Source: Enterovibrio baiacu (GTDB taxonomy: Bacteria; Pseudomonadota; Gammaproteobacteria; Enterobacterales; Vibrionaceae). From it: a stretch of DNA of 64,000 nt. Positions 1 through 9,321 of this stretch are shown piece after piece (positions within the stretch are counted from its first letter, which is position 1; every line of letters starts with the position of its first letter). The DNA lies in assembly GCF_004120195.1 (NCBI RefSeq), contig NZ_SCHN01000010.1, positions 62,001-126,000 of the forward strand, in the 5' to 3' direction. Under the pieces are notes generated by a model that was not told the DNA's origin, searched no databases, and saw nothing but the letters and a program-made list of their open reading frames with translations. Position numbers and translations under genes: made by a program.

Positions 1-2
1 CG

Positions 3-380
3 CCAAAACTTGGCGGCCTCGTCGAATTCTACCGCAGTCCTGCCCGAGTTCAGTGGACACCAACAGGAACTAACGTGCCAGATTATCCCAAACTGGCGCA
101 ACTGTGGTGGCAATTCATTGCGGAAGCTGCAAACGGCGAAAACACACCACAAGAAGCGCTCAATGGCTTAGCAAAAGCGCAAGATCGCGTGCTGCAACGT
201 CTAGAGCGTGCCAATGTTCAAGGGGAATGTGGCCCGAAACTCAACGACAAACGCGATGCGTCTTACTGGCTAGAACAACCTGGCGCACCAAAAGCCAAAC
301 TGGCCAATGAGAAACCTCAAGGTGTCACCATCTCGTATGACGAGCTGCTGAAATCTTGGAAAACAGATTCACCTCAATAA
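3..380 (+). CDS. ABC transporter substrate-binding protein, C-terminal part (glycerol/GlpV-like)
   Basis: The open frame enters from the left edge and ends at a TAA at 378-380, so only the last ~125 residues are present and the start lies outside the window. The visible part has the alternating Trp and helical pattern of the C-lobe of a family 1 solute-binding protein (for example LAQLWWQFIAEA, then GPKLNDKRDASYWL). This ending resembles, from memory, the rhizobial glycerol-binding protein GlpV, where the binding-protein gene is also last in its operon. Here too it is followed by a terminator and no further transporter gene. Role inferred: periplasmic capture of glycerol or a related small polyol for an ABC importer encoded to the left. 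Substrate assignment is tentative; membership of the binding-protein family is fairly sure. Confidence 0.75.
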   Translation, partial: PKLGGLVEFYRSPARVQWTPTGTNVPDYPKLAQLWWQFIAEAANGENTPQEALNGLAKAQDRVLQRLERANVQGECGPKLNDKRDASYWLEQPGAPKAKLANEKPQGVTISYDELLKSWKTDSPQ

Positions 381-384
381 GTTG

Positions 385-525
385 CGCTTAATGGACTCGC
401 AGAAGCATTCATGCGCTTCTGCTTTTCCACTCTGAGGATGAAGCCGTTCGATTCGAACGGCATGATGATGAAACGTGATACCACGTTGCGTAAGCAAAAC
501 GCCTGCAGATGCAGGCGTTTTTTAT
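385..525 (+). ncRNA. Run of four hairpins, candidate 3'UTR-derived small RNA
   Basis: Directly after the binding-protein stop codon lie four consecutive perfect inverted repeats: 399-422 (8-bp arms), 443-461 (19-bp palindrome), 472-487 (6-bp arms, loop ATAC) and 496-521 (11-bp arms, loop AGAT) followed by a T-run. The last is a typical Rho-independent terminator. The dense ordered structure is more than one operon end needs and fits a processed 3'UTR small RNA, but no promoter or seed sequence was identified. The hairpins are seen; the RNA function is inference. Confidence 0.35.
496..525 (+). terminator. Rho-independent terminator
   Basis: An 11-bp stem AAAACGCCTGC / GCAGGCGTTTT with a 4-nt loop is followed by a T-rich stretch. 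It closes the operon ending with the partial binding-protein gene. Confidence 0.9.
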
Positions 526-695
526 TTTGGTTTGCCCGTGACGAAACCCTTTGGATTTAAATTCAAACAATGCAAATTCGCATAGCTGACTCACCCCGTA
601 TCTACAAAATAGGCGCATAATCAAGAAACTGCGTGCATGGCTTTTCAATTGCTAAAGCAAACAAAGGAGGCGCAGCGAATCCAAGGAGAGGAACG

Positions 696-1151
696 TTGAA
701 AAAATTTTTCAAGATGTTATGCGTCTTCACAGCTATTGCTATCTTTGGCTTTGCCAGTTTGTGGTATTGGTCGTTTACCAGTATTGAAGAAACAAAAGCA
801 AAAGCCATCCCATTTATCCAACAGAACATGCCTTTGATAATGACTTGGGATGCGGAACAATTCAGCGAAATTCTGACGCCAGAAGCGCTGGCTATCTTTC
901 AAAGCGAGAGGGGCAAGAAAATATCTGCCTACCTTTCAACGATAGGTAAACTCGTCCGGCATGATGAGCCTGAATTTGTACAAATAAAATCAAGTGTTAA
1001 TACAAGTGGTAATGGTATTGAGTTGGCGATATTTAGGGTGCCAGCTTTATTTGAAAATGGGTCAGGTCTTCTAACCATCATGTTGGTAGAAGAGAATGGT
1101 GAATACCTCTTTCATCATATTCAACTGAATTCGGATTTCTTTATTAAATAG
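696..1151 (+). CDS. Small membrane-anchored hypothetical protein
   Basis: About 151 residues if translation starts at the TTG at 696, which has an AAGGAGAGG ribosome site at the right distance; the frame also opens further upstream at 633, but without a better site. The N-terminus (LKKFFKMLCVF...) is a positively charged segment followed by one hydrophobic helix of ~20 residues, so the protein is probably anchored in the inner membrane with a soluble periplasmic domain of ~115 residues. No catalytic motif is visible and I do not recognise a family. It stands alone, with a terminator on each side. Confidence 0.7.
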   Translation: MKKFFKMLCVFTAIAIFGFASLWYWSFTSIEETKAKAIPFIQQNMPLIMTWDAEQFSEILTPEALAIFQSERGKKISAYLSTIGKLVRHDEPEFVQIKSSVNTSGNGIELAIFRVPALFENGSGLLTIMLVEENGEYLFHHIQLNSDFFIK

Positions 1152-1177
1152 CCACCCAGCATTCACCCCCAAAACAA

Positions 1178-1211
1178 AACGAGCCGCTTTTCACCAGAAA
1201 AGCGGCTCGTT
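1178..1211. terminator. Bidirectional terminator between convergent genes
   Basis: A 14-bp perfect stem AACGAGCCGCTTTT / AAAAGCGGCTCGTT with loop CACCAG lies between the stop codons of the small membrane protein and the hybrid kinase. Its A/T-rich arm ends allow use in both directions. Confidence 0.85.
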
Positions 1212-1225
1212 GCTTACCTTGCGCC

Positions 1226-3532
1226 TTAAATCGTCTGAGCTTGCTCTTCAGAGGCACCTGGCATGTGCAGTTTGATGACACGTTCGAGGTTAGCTTTGCT
1301 CACAGGCTTGGCGATGTAATCGTCCATGCCGGATTTCAAGCACTCTTCTTTGTCGTGCGCCGTGGCATTTGCCGTTAAAGCGACAATCGGCGTTTGTGGC
1401 GCAAGATCATGGTCACGAATCAAACGCGAGGCTTGGTAACCGTCCATGATCGGCATTTGGCAATCCATTAAGATCAGATCGAACGCTTCGGCTTCACACA
1501 AATCAACGGCAATTTTCCCGTTTTCTGCGACAACAACGTCAACACCCAGCCGCGTTAACATGGCTTCGGTTACACGTTGGTTAACCAAGGTATCTTCCAC
1601 CACCAAAATACGACCTGAGTAGGTATTGTTAGTGTTTGAACCCAAACGGTTGCTCGCTTCTTTAAGAGGCACCACATCCAATTGCGGTTGTTGGCTACGA
1701 AGAATACGTATCAACACGTTTTTCAAATCGTTAAATTTGTACGGACGCGACAAGTAGCCTTGGATATTGAAGCTGTCGAGTTTAACCGTGTCATGCACTT
1801 CTGGCGCTGCCGTGATCATGATCATGTTCGGACAACGTTTCCCAAAGCGGCTTTGAAGCTGTGATGCAACAGAGAAACCGTCAGTGCCCGGCATCAGCTT
1901 ATCGAGAATGACAATCTTGAACGGCTTGGACGTTTCAATGCGCTCAGCAATCATTTCTTCCGCATCTTCCGGGTGCACACAACAGGTCACCTGACAGCCT
2001 AAGTTGCTCAATTGGGCGCTGGTGATGCGCATGTTTAAACGGCTGTCATCCACCAGCAGCATCGCCGCATCAGAGAACATGAGCGCATCAATCGGCGTCG
2101 CTTCTGGCGTTTCAGCGCGGTCAAACGTGGCCGAGAAGTAAAAACGGCTTCCCACGCCTTCTTTACTTTCAAGTTTCAGGCTACCGCCCATGAGCTCCAC
2201 AATCTGACTGGAAATCGCAAGACCAAGCCCTGTTCCGCCAAAGTTTCGGCTCATGCTGCCGTCTGCTTGTTCGAATTTCTCGAAGATTTGGGATTGTTTG
2301 TTCTCTGGAATACCAATACCGGTATCGAGCACCTCAAACAGCACGGTGATGCGATCGCCCGCTTCTTCGACCAATCGGATATTGACGTCGATACGGCCTC
2401 GCTCAGTGAATTTCACGGCGTTTCCGACCAAGTTAATCATGACTTGGCGTAACCGCGGTGCATCGCCCATCAGTAACGGCGACAACACGTCGTCGATATT
2501 GCAGCGGAAATCGATGCCTTTTTCTTTGGTACGCAGCTTGAACAGGTGTTCGATGTCTTTGTTCAGTTCAAACAGGTTGAGTTCAAGAATATCGAGGTCG
2601 AGCTTACCCGCTTCGATTTTCGAGAAGTCGAGAATGTCGTTGATGATGTCGAGCAGTGACAAAGAAGACGTTTCAAGCATCTCTATAAATTCACGCTGCT
2701 CTTCATCGAGCTTGGTGCCTTTTAACAAAGATGCCATGCCGATGATGCCATTCATCGGGGTGCGAATCTCATGGCTCATGTTGGCGAGAAATTCACTTTT
2801 CTTTTGATTAGCGACTTCTGCTTGTTCTTTCGCGTCGTTAAGCTCAGCGTTGTAAACCCGAATTTTTTCAACGGTGTCATTGTACTGTTCGTACAAAATC
2901 ACGAGCTCTTCGCCCAAGGCGCGCTGAGGTTGTTTGATGGGTTTCGGCAGATGATCGGCGTCAAACTTGGTCACACTGTGGGCAATCCAAGTCAACGGCT
3001 TGACCACATCGGCATACACAATGGCAAACACGATACCGCCAAGGATCAATGTCGCGCCGCCCAAGAACAACAGCAGAATAACAAAACGTTCGGTGAGCGA
3101 ATTGTAGATACCTTGCAAGCCCACTTCGAGCTGCATATAACCGAGGTTATAGTTCTTCCCGAACTGCTCGTGAACCAACGGCCATTGATATGCAAGTTTA
3201 GGCGTGTTTGGAATGCTACCTTGCTCTGCCAAGACGCGTTCATTATCAAACACTTTCACATAAGAGACATCTGGATCACGCAATATGCCTTCAACGATAA
3301 CACTTAATTGCTTTGTGTCCTCTTGCCAGACACTATTCGTAATGCTGGCTAGGTCCGTTTGCTGGATTAATAGTGCGTGCTCACGTACCTGTTCAGACTT
3401 CGCCTTGTAATCTAGATAGAGTGCAAATGCGGCGACCAAAAAAGCAAGTAAGGTACAAACAAGCAATATTCGGCCCACTAATCGGGCTGCGATGCTAACT
3501 GGCTGACGAACTTTCTCTTTTTTATTCAACAT
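1226..3532 (-). CDS. Hybrid sensor histidine kinase with two receiver domains
   Basis: 768 residues. Two membrane helices (about 20-42 and 150-173) enclose a ~107-residue periplasmic sensor region. A linker and coiled coil lead to the HisKA H-box [10 protein letters not shown] (phospho-acceptor His254), then a complete HATPase_c (N-box around 367-373, DTGIGIP, and [10 protein letters not shown]). Two receiver domains follow: REC1 with Asp544, where the usual conserved Lys-Pro is Arg-Pro (SRP at ~595-597), and REC2 with Asp690 and a normal AKP. There is no Hpt domain, so a separate phosphotransfer protein is expected. The gene is divergent from a periplasmic binding protein across only 73 bp, suggesting that the binding protein could feed the sensor. 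Family certain, signal unknown. Confidence 0.93.
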   Translation of the reverse strand: MLNKKEKVRQPVSIAARLVGRILLVCTLLAFLVAAFALYLDYKAKSEQVREHALLIQQTDLASITNSVWQEDTKQLSVIVEGILRDPDVSYVKVFDNERVLAEQGSIPNTPKLAYQWPLVHEQFGKNYNLGYMQLEVGLQGIYNSLTERFVILLLFLGGATLILGGIVFAIVYADVVKPLTWIAHSVTKFDADHLPKPIKQPQRALGEELVILYEQYNDTVEKIRVYNAELNDAKEQAEVANQKKSEFLANMSHEIRTPMNGIIGMASLLKGTKLDEEQREFIEMLETSSLSLLDIINDILDFSKIEAGKLDLDILELNLFELNKDIEHLFKLRTKEKGIDFRCNIDDVLSPLLMGDAPRLRQVMINLVGNAVKFTERGRIDVNIRLVEEAGDRITVLFEVLDTGIGIPENKQSQIFEKFEQADGSMSRNFGGTGLGLAISSQIVELMGGSLKLESKEGVGSRFYFSATFDRAETPEATPIDALMFSDAAMLLVDDSRLNMRITSAQLSNLGCQVTCCVHPEDAEEMIAERIETSKPFKIVILDKLMPGTDGFSVASQLQSRFGKRCPNMIMITAAPEVHDTVKLDSFNIQGYLSRPYKFNDLKNVLIRILRSQQPQLDVVPLKEASNRLGSNTNNTYSGRILVVEDTLVNQRVTEAMLTRLGVDVVVAENGKIAVDLCEAEAFDLILMDCQMPIMDGYQASRLIRDHDLAPQTPIVALTANATAHDKEECLKSGMDDYIAKPVSKANLERVIKLHMPGASEEQAQTI

Positions 3533-3605
3533 AGACTAGGCTTATTAGTGTCTTAAAAGTAAAGCATCCTGTTTAAGGATAGCTGCAAACTGACAATTAC
3601 CAACG

Positions 3606-4397
3606 ATGAATAAAATGACTCGTATGTTTGATAAAACTAATTTCAATGCAACATCCTTATTATTTGCAGTGTCTGCGATTTTATTTAGTCACACTGTCTC
3701 TAGCGAAGTGCTCGACTATTATGTCGTTCAGGACCAAGCTGAACCCTTTCAAATCCAAGATAAGGGTACCAACCATCACGGTATCATTACTGACATTCTA
3801 TACAAAGCGCTTGAAGGGTCTAAATATACCCTCGATATCCATACCTACCCGTTTAATCGAATGATGGCAGAAATGTCTTCAAATCAAGATAAAAATTGGA
3901 TCACGTATGGCAGCCCTTTGTGGGGTGACATGCAATCAGCGAACCTATCAACGCAGCCTATCTTCGATGTTGAGCACAGCATACTTAGCAGCACAAACTC
4001 AACGTTTTCTTATAAGAACCCAGAAGATCTCGATGGCAAGGTTGCGGTGTTATTGCTCGGATTCAACTACCCAGGGCTTGATGGCGAGATTGAGAGTGGT
4101 GCGTTAAGCGAAGTTCGCGTTAAAAATCACCAGTCTGCATTTCGTGTCGTCAACCGACTAAAAGACATCGGCGGCTTTGTCGAAATGGACCTTCGTCTCC
4201 AATACCATTTGAAGCGCCTTGGCTTCACGAACAAAGATTACAAGCTTGAGAGCATCAGCAATGTCATTCCAAACTATGGCATCCACATTGCCTTTTCTCC
4301 GGGCATCGATCACGAAATTAAGGAATTCATTGATAATCGTCTACAAGAAATGGCCGAGAAAAACGAAATAGAAGCCATCATCGCGAAATACCAGTAA
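3606..4397 (+). CDS. Periplasmic amino-acid-type (SBP_bac_3-like) binding protein
   Basis: 263 residues. The N-terminus has a signal-peptide-like hydrophobic stretch (SLLFAVSAILFSHTVSS) after a basic start; the ATG at 3606 is one of three close in-frame ATGs. The mature part has the layout of family 3 solute-binding proteins: a YYVVQDQAEPFQ opening, an RMMAEM helix after the first strand block, and a LDGKVAVLLLGFNY hinge region. There is no transporter gene nearby. It is divergent from the hybrid kinase at 1226-3532, so it may act as an extracytoplasmic ligand sensor for that kinase rather than as a transport component. This partnership is inference from position only. Confidence 0.75.
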   Translation: MNKMTRMFDKTNFNATSLLFAVSAILFSHTVSSEVLDYYVVQDQAEPFQIQDKGTNHHGIITDILYKALEGSKYTLDIHTYPFNRMMAEMSSNQDKNWITYGSPLWGDMQSANLSTQPIFDVEHSILSSTNSTFSYKNPEDLDGKVAVLLLGFNYPGLDGEIESGALSEVRVKNHQSAFRVVNRLKDIGGFVEMDLRLQYHLKRLGFTNKDYKLESISNVIPNYGIHIAFSPGIDHEIKEFIDNRLQEMAEKNEIEAIIAKYQ

Positions 4398-4536
4398 TTT
4401 CTTATAAAAATAGGCGCATAAGGCGCTTCTTTTTATTCCTAGCATGTTCGAAATCAGATGCCACGCGTATTCACGAATAATGCAAAGCGGCAGAAAGGCG
4501 AAACACGTAAATATTACGCCAGCCTTTCACACCAAT

Positions 4537-4568
4537 AAAAAACAGGTCGCATAAGCGACCTGTTTTTT
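4537..4568. terminator. Terminator between convergent genes
   Basis: A perfect stem AAAAAACAGGTCGC / GCGACCTGTTTTTT with loop ATAA, with A-runs and T-runs on the two sides, so it can act for the binding-protein gene (plus) and hppD (minus). Confidence 0.9.
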
Positions 4569-4589
4569 ATTCCAGACTTTCCTTAACCA

Positions 4590-5705
4590 TTACCCGGCAT
4601 CTAACACGCCGCGTCGAATCTGATCGAGTTCGATGGATTCAAACAAGGCTTGGAAATTACCTTCCCCAAAACCCTGATTGCCTTTGCGTTGAATAATTTC
4701 GAAGAACACTGGGCCAATCACAGTGTCAGTGAAGATCTGCAACAAAATACCCGAACTCACGCTGCCATCGATCAGCACACGCATATTTCGCAGGGTTTCT
4801 ACATTCTCATCATGGCCTTCCACACGGGCATCAATGTTCTCGTAGTAGGTGTCTGGCGTGTTCATGAATGCCATACCGCGCTGACGCAATGTTTCGACAG
4901 TTTGGTAGATGTCATCTGTGCTCAAAGCAATGTGCTGAATGCCCTCGCCGTTGTACTCTTTCAGATATTCTGCGATTTGTGATTTGTCATCGCTCGATTC
5001 ATTGATAGGAATTCGGATTTTTCCGCATGGCGCGGTCAGCGCGCGGGATTTCAACCCTGTGAGTTTACCTTCGATGTCGAAATAACGGATCTCCTTGAAG
5101 TTCGCGATACGATCATAAAAGTCTGCCCACACATCCATGTTGCCCTTCTCGACATTATGAGTGAGATGATCGATGAACTTGAGGCCCGCATCGGAGGCTG
5201 CGACCTTTTCTTTCCAATCGGGGTAGTAATCGAAATCAATGCTGTAAATGTCATTGTCACCATAGCGGTCGACGAAATACAGGTACGAACCGCCAATGCC
5301 ATGCACCGCTGGAATGTTGAGCTCCATCGGTCCAATGCGCGGTTCACAGGCCTCTGCGCCCTGCTTCACGGCGTAATTCATTGCATGAAGCGCATCCTTT
5401 ACGCGAAACGCCATGGCATTCACGCTCGCACCATGTTGTTTAGCGAAGCCTTCGGCTTGCGAATCATGCTCTCCATTCACAATGAAATTCACTTCACCTT
5501 GACGATAAAGCCACACGTCTTTGTGCTTGTGCTTCGCGACTTCGGCAAACCCCATCAATGAAAACAGAGATTTTAACGCATCGATGCCTTCGGCATTCGG
5601 GGCGGTATACTCCACAAATTCGAAACCGTCTGTCCCCATCGGGTTGATCGTTTTCACTGTGTGGGCTTCCATCTGAGCCTTGTCTTGATGTGCTGCTTTT
5701 GCCAT
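4590..5705 (-). CDS. hppD: 4-hydroxyphenylpyruvate dioxygenase
   Basis: Non-haem Fe(II) enzyme converting 4-hydroxyphenylpyruvate to homogentisate in tyrosine degradation; it acts in the cytosol. Counting from the ATG at 5705 (371 residues), the iron ligands are visible: His183 in DHLTHNV, His258 in QHIALSTDD and Glu336 in FFEIIQRKG, together with the C-terminal helix FQALFESIELDQIRRG that closes the active site. The start at 5705 is preferred over the upstream in-frame ATG at 5720 because GGAGG lies at 5714-5718, eight bases before it. The rest of the pathway (homogentisate dioxygenase and so on) is not next to it. The homogentisate product is also the precursor of pyomelanin in vibrios that lack the next step. 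Confidence 0.95.
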   Translation of the reverse strand: MAKAAHQDKAQMEAHTVKTINPMGTDGFEFVEYTAPNAEGIDALKSLFSLMGFAEVAKHKHKDVWLYRQGEVNFIVNGEHDSQAEGFAKQHGASVNAMAFRVKDALHAMNYAVKQGAEACEPRIGPMELNIPAVHGIGGSYLYFVDRYGDNDIYSIDFDYYPDWKEKVAASDAGLKFIDHLTHNVEKGNMDVWADFYDRIANFKEIRYFDIEGKLTGLKSRALTAPCGKIRIPINESSDDKSQIAEYLKEYNGEGIQHIALSTDDIYQTVETLRQRGMAFMNTPDTYYENIDARVEGHDENVETLRNMRVLIDGSVSSGILLQIFTDTVIGPVFFEIIQRKGNQGFGEGNFQALFESIELDQIRRGVLDAG

Positions 5706-5942
5706 TGATGCATCCTCCATTCGCGCTAGTAGCTACAGTGCCTTGCTCTGTTAGGAATAGCAGTCGGTATAGGACGCAGCCAGAAACGGGCATGGGTTGC
5801 CAAGGGAAAAGGTGTAAATCAGAAAATGTACACTGGGATTGACAGTAACCCGCAATATGCCGCGCACATTGCAGGCAACCGAAAAAATTAGACGATATAA
5901 ATCAGGAGAATAGAAAAAACACGTGCCGTATTGGCGGATGAA

Positions 5943-6302
5943 TTAATTTAATAGCGTTGGATCTTGATACTTTGTGGCCAAATCCACCGGATCCACTTCT
6001 TCACCGCTCAATTCTTTGCCCCAATCAGGACCCAGCATGACTTCATCTCTTGCAAGATCCACCAGCCATTCTTCGATGAAGGTTTGCAAAGGAATCGACA
6101 CAGGTGCGAAGTCTTCCCATTCATCCACACAATGCACAGCAGCCGCATCACGGGATGACCAAAAGGGCATCACGTCCGTGTCTTCATAGATCGCAGAGTC
6201 ACAGATAACCCAGCCATCTTTACAGTGTAAACCCCATATCTCGCCCTTTAAGCGCGACGCTGAGATGAAATCGCCCAGGGATTCGATATCGCTTGTCGTC
6301 AT
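5943..6302 (-). CDS. DUF2750 family protein
   Basis: 119 residues from the ATG at 6302, which has an AAAGGAG site 8 bases upstream; a longer frame to 6323 lacks one. The sequence shows the pattern of the DUF2750 family: an early WGLHCKDGWVICDS block, then MPFWSSRDAA, WEDFAPVSIPLQTFIEEWL, and a conserved DW near the end. Soluble, acidic, function unknown. It stands alone between hppD and the AraC regulator. Confidence 0.8.
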   Translation of the reverse strand: MTTSDIESLGDFISASRLKGEIWGLHCKDGWVICDSAIYEDTDVMPFWSSRDAAAVHCVDEWEDFAPVSIPLQTFIEEWLVDLARDEVMLGPDWGKELSGEEVDPVDLATKYQDPTLLN

Positions 6303-6432
6303 GCCCTTTCTCCTTTTAAACACTCACGCGCGATGCAAGCCACAACTTGGCTCTTCGATATTTCAATCTACGCAGTCATCAGCAGGTTGTGTGTATTAAA
6401 AATGAGGATTATGGCCAAGCATTAAAGGAGGG

Positions 6433-7338
6433 TTAACGCAGAAACTTGCCCTTTGCGTTTCTAAACGCCGCAGGTGTAATGCCAACACGCTGTTTAAATT
6501 GCTGCGACAGGTGTTGTTGCGACGAAAATCCACATGCCAGCGAGATCTCAGACAAAGATTGCTGGGTGTCTAACAGTAAACGTTTGGCATGTTCAACACG
6601 GCGCGAAAGCACGTACTGATGCGGCGTGCAGTTGAAGCTGACTTTGAACATTCTGGCAAAGTGAAATTCACTAAGCTGGGTCAACGCCGCCAAATCCCCT
6701 AGCGAAAAAGAGGTCGGCAAATGCGCTTCAATGTAATCCAGCACCTTGCGTTGATTCGCCGGTGACAATCCACCAACAGACAATGCTTTGTAGATTGGCT
6801 GATGGCAGTGTTGACGAATGAGGTGGAGCAACACCATTTGCTGCGCATGAGAGGCCATCAAACCGTCGGTAGGGTTTGACCAATCCAGTTTCAACATGGT
6901 TTCGCGCACAAACTGGGTGATAAAAGGATCGTCAACAAACGTGCGTTCTTTTAGCTCGATGTGACGCCCTTCTTTGTCGAACACTTGCTCCGCAAAGTGT
7001 TGCAGGTGCGCTTGTTCAAAGTAGAGGTGGTAGAAGCTGAAAGGATCAGCGAATGACCAGTCTGAGTGATGATCGATAGGCATCAAGCAAAGTTTATTTT
7101 CACCACCAAACAGATCACCGGTTTGCAGGTTTCGTTTAGTGTTGTGTCCACCCTCAAGGTAAAAGCTCAAGGTGTGGTGGCCGGGTTTGTCATACCTTGC
7201 GCAGCCATGACTGTTGCTCCACACAGCCGAACCCATGCCGTTTTCCAGCCACAGTTCGTTGTGCAATTTTGCCGTGTTGTCTTGCAACACATTATAAACC
7301 CGTTGTCTCTGAATCCGTTGAGACTTGCCTTTACCCAT
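6433..7338 (-). CDS. AraC family transcriptional regulator
   Basis: 301 residues from the ATG at 7338, with AAGGAG seven bases upstream (a GTG directly before it is the alternative). The N-terminal ~190 residues form a cupin-like effector domain. The C-terminal ~100 residues carry the two AraC helix-turn-helix motifs: SLGDLAALTQLSEFHFARMF and SLSEISLACGFSSQQHLSQQ, followed by the family signature FKQRVGITPAAFR. It is divergent from the EamA exporter at 7639, and by common arrangement probably regulates it; the 300-bp spacer would hold both promoters. The ligand is unknown. Confidence 0.92.
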   Translation of the reverse strand: MGKGKSQRIQRQRVYNVLQDNTAKLHNELWLENGMGSAVWSNSHGCARYDKPGHHTLSFYLEGGHNTKRNLQTGDLFGGENKLCLMPIDHHSDWSFADPFSFYHLYFEQAHLQHFAEQVFDKEGRHIELKERTFVDDPFITQFVRETMLKLDWSNPTDGLMASHAQQMVLLHLIRQHCHQPIYKALSVGGLSPANQRKVLDYIEAHLPTSFSLGDLAALTQLSEFHFARMFKVSFNCTPHQYVLSRRVEHAKRLLLDTQQSLSEISLACGFSSQQHLSQQFKQRVGITPAAFRNAKGKFLR

Positions 7339-7638
7339 CACGACTCCTTGATGATGCTCCCCCTAATATACTGATTGCCTATCTGGATGAACACCAAGCA
7401 AAAAAGAAAAGCGCAAGAATCTATAAAAATAGCAATTCCATGAAAGAACGACGATCGATTGCGCGTTATCGTGGCATTGCATTAAACCGATGTCTTAACT
7501 GTTTTTGATATTTCCTATCGACACGCGACGACGGTGCATTTCATAAAAACAACGTCTTTGGCTAGGCGTCATACCTAAGTAAGCAGCGGGTTGTTTTCAT
7601 TCCAACGCACTGGGTATGTAAACGGAGAGTGGTAGCGC

Positions 7639-8544
7639 ATGAACGGAATATTATACGCAGCAACCGTGTTTATCTGGGGTTCAACTTGGCTCGCCATTGC
7701 TTATCAAATCGGTGACACCTCTGTGGTGGTCTCCGTGGGGTGGCGATTTGGGCTGGCGTCATTAGCGCTGTTTGCTGTGTTGATGTTTCGCAATGCGTTG
7801 CCACGCCTCTCTGCCGAAAATCACAAAATGGCCGCAATGCTCGCACTGTGTCTGTTTTCAAACAACTTCCTGTGTTTCTACGCAGCAACGCAATATTTGC
7901 CGAGCGGACTCAACGCCGTGGTGTTCTCACTGGCACCTATTTTAAATGCGTTCAATCTGTGGATATTGGAAAAGCGCCGCCCTGCTGGCACCTTTATTCA
8001 AGGGGCGCTCATGGGATTCACTGGGGTTGTTTTACTCTTTGCTTCTCAATTTCTCAGTGCAGAAATGGACACCAGCATCTTGCTAGGCCTCGCCCTGTCG
8101 TTGGTTGGCACGTATTTCTTCTCTATGGGGAACATGGTGTCGGCTAAAGCCCAGAAGAAAGAGATGCCATTGCTACCAACAACTGCATGGGCAATGGGCT
8201 ACGGCGCGATTTACCTATTCGTTATTGCGCTCTTCATGGGTGTGCCATTGGATGTGCCAACCACACCGCTGTATCTTTCCGCGCTCGTCTATCTGGCCAT
8301 TGTTGGCTCAGTCATCGGCTTTAACACCTACCTCGCTTTGGTGGGCAGAATTGGCGCGGCAAAAGCGGCCTATTGCACCGTGCTCTTCCCGCTGGTTGCT
8401 CTGTCGCTCTCTACCGTGTTCGAAGGGTATGAATGGACAGGGTTGTCCGCGCTAGGTGTCGTACTCGTGTTGGCAGGTAACCTGCGCGTATTTGGGTTGC
8501 CAGAGCCTGTAAAACGTTCAATCAAGCGTTGGCAAAACGCCTAG
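7639..8544 (+). CDS. EamA/DMT family transporter
   Basis: 301 residues with ten predicted membrane helices arranged as two EamA repeats (about 3-130 and 146-285). The first begins ILYAATVFIWGSTWLAI, a typical EamA opening with the conserved WGS. The start ATG at 7639 has GGAGAG upstream. The family exports amino acids or other metabolites at the inner membrane. It is divergent from an AraC regulator that is its likely controller. Substrate cannot be told from sequence. Confidence 0.92.
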   Translation: MNGILYAATVFIWGSTWLAIAYQIGDTSVVVSVGWRFGLASLALFAVLMFRNALPRLSAENHKMAAMLALCLFSNNFLCFYAATQYLPSGLNAVVFSLAPILNAFNLWILEKRRPAGTFIQGALMGFTGVVLLFASQFLSAEMDTSILLGLALSLVGTYFFSMGNMVSAKAQKKEMPLLPTTAWAMGYGAIYLFVIALFMGVPLDVPTTPLYLSALVYLAIVGSVIGFNTYLALVGRIGAAKAAYCTVLFPLVALSLSTVFEGYEWTGLSALGVVLVLAGNLRVFGLPEPVKRSIKRWQNA

Positions 8545-8571
8545 GATAGTCGCCATCAGGCTTATACCTAT

Positions 8572-8748
8572 TTAATGGGCCGCCAGTTGAATCAGCCACA
8601 CTAAACAAATCAACAGCGGCCATAACCATGACGGAATACCAAACGAAAACTGCTGTAAGAAGCCGTTTTCTTTTGCAGGGCGTTCACGCCAGTCTGCAAC
8701 GCGGTTTCGACGAATATAGCGGCCAGGTTCTGTTTGCTTGCTCATCAT
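8572..8748 (-). CDS. Small single-helix membrane protein
   Basis: About 57-58 residues from the paired ATGs at 8748/8745. A charged N-terminal half (SKQTEPGRYIRRNRVADWRE) is followed by a Trp-rich C-terminal membrane helix WLWPLLICLVWLIQL ending AAH. The composition argues for a real small protein, but the ribosome site is weak. It lies tail-to-tail with the EamA gene and head-to-head with the cupin gene. Function unknown. Confidence 0.5.
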   Translation of the reverse strand: MMSKQTEPGRYIRRNRVADWRERPAKENGFLQQFSFGIPSWLWPLLICLVWLIQLAAH

Positions 8749-8898
8749 TAATCTCATCATTTCTTTGGTTGTTAATGACCATTACACACGCTGTAGATGT
8801 CAACGCCGTGGCGGAAAAATGGAAATTTGATGAACAAAAAAGGCGAAATGATGGCGGCGTTCACCACATGCCGCTCACATCAGTAAAAGGAATTTAGG

Positions 8899-9264
8899 AT
8901 GGATAAGATTTCACTCACGGAGAAATTCTCACTCTTTGATGAAGAATGGACACCCAAGATTCTCGCCGAGTCCAATGGGCAGTTAGTGAAGATTGCGAAA
9001 GGCAGTGGTGAGCTGGTGTGGCACAGTCATGAAAACGAGGACGAATTGTTTCTGGTGTGGAAGGGACAACTTACCTTGAAACTCCGGGACAAGGAGATTG
9101 TACTCAACCCAGGTGAAATGTATGTCGTACCAAAAGGCGTGGAGCATTGCCCATTAGCAACGCCCGACACGCATTTCATCATGATAGAGCCCGCATCCAC
9201 GCAACACACAGGCAATGACGTGACGGGCGTGACTGTCGCCACAGACGATCAAACGTGGATTTGA
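8899..9264 (+). CDS. Cupin domain protein
   Basis: 121 residues forming one cupin barrel. Motif 1 is WHSHENEDELFLVWKGQ (metal-type His and Glu ligands) and motif 2 is PGEMYVVPKGVEHCP. AAAGGAATTTAGG precedes the ATG. Similar short cupins are metal-binding, often of unknown substrate. It is followed by two adjacent hairpins and a convergent VOC-family gene. Confidence 0.88.
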   Translation: MDKISLTEKFSLFDEEWTPKILAESNGQLVKIAKGSGELVWHSHENEDELFLVWKGQLTLKLRDKEIVLNPGEMYVVPKGVEHCPLATPDTHFIMIEPASTQHTGNDVTGVTVATDDQTWI

Positions 9265-9266
9265 CC

Positions 9267-9303
9267 TGCGCCAGTTAGAGAATGGCGCACGATCTTAGAT
9301 CGT
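9267..9303. repeat. Two adjacent hairpins between convergent genes
   Basis: TGCGCCA (9267-9273) pairs with TGGCGCA (9283-9289), and ACGATC (9289-9294) pairs with GATCGT (9298-9303). No T-run follows, so this is only a possible, non-canonical transcript end for the cupin and VOC genes. Confidence 0.4.
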
Positions 9304-9321
9304 ATTGAGTTTCAAACAACG

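Noticed and set aside
2253-2807. 184-codon plus-strand frame inside the hybrid kinase gene
   Set aside because: Ser-rich antisense shadow of the HisKA/HATPase coding sequence; no ribosome site and no domain.
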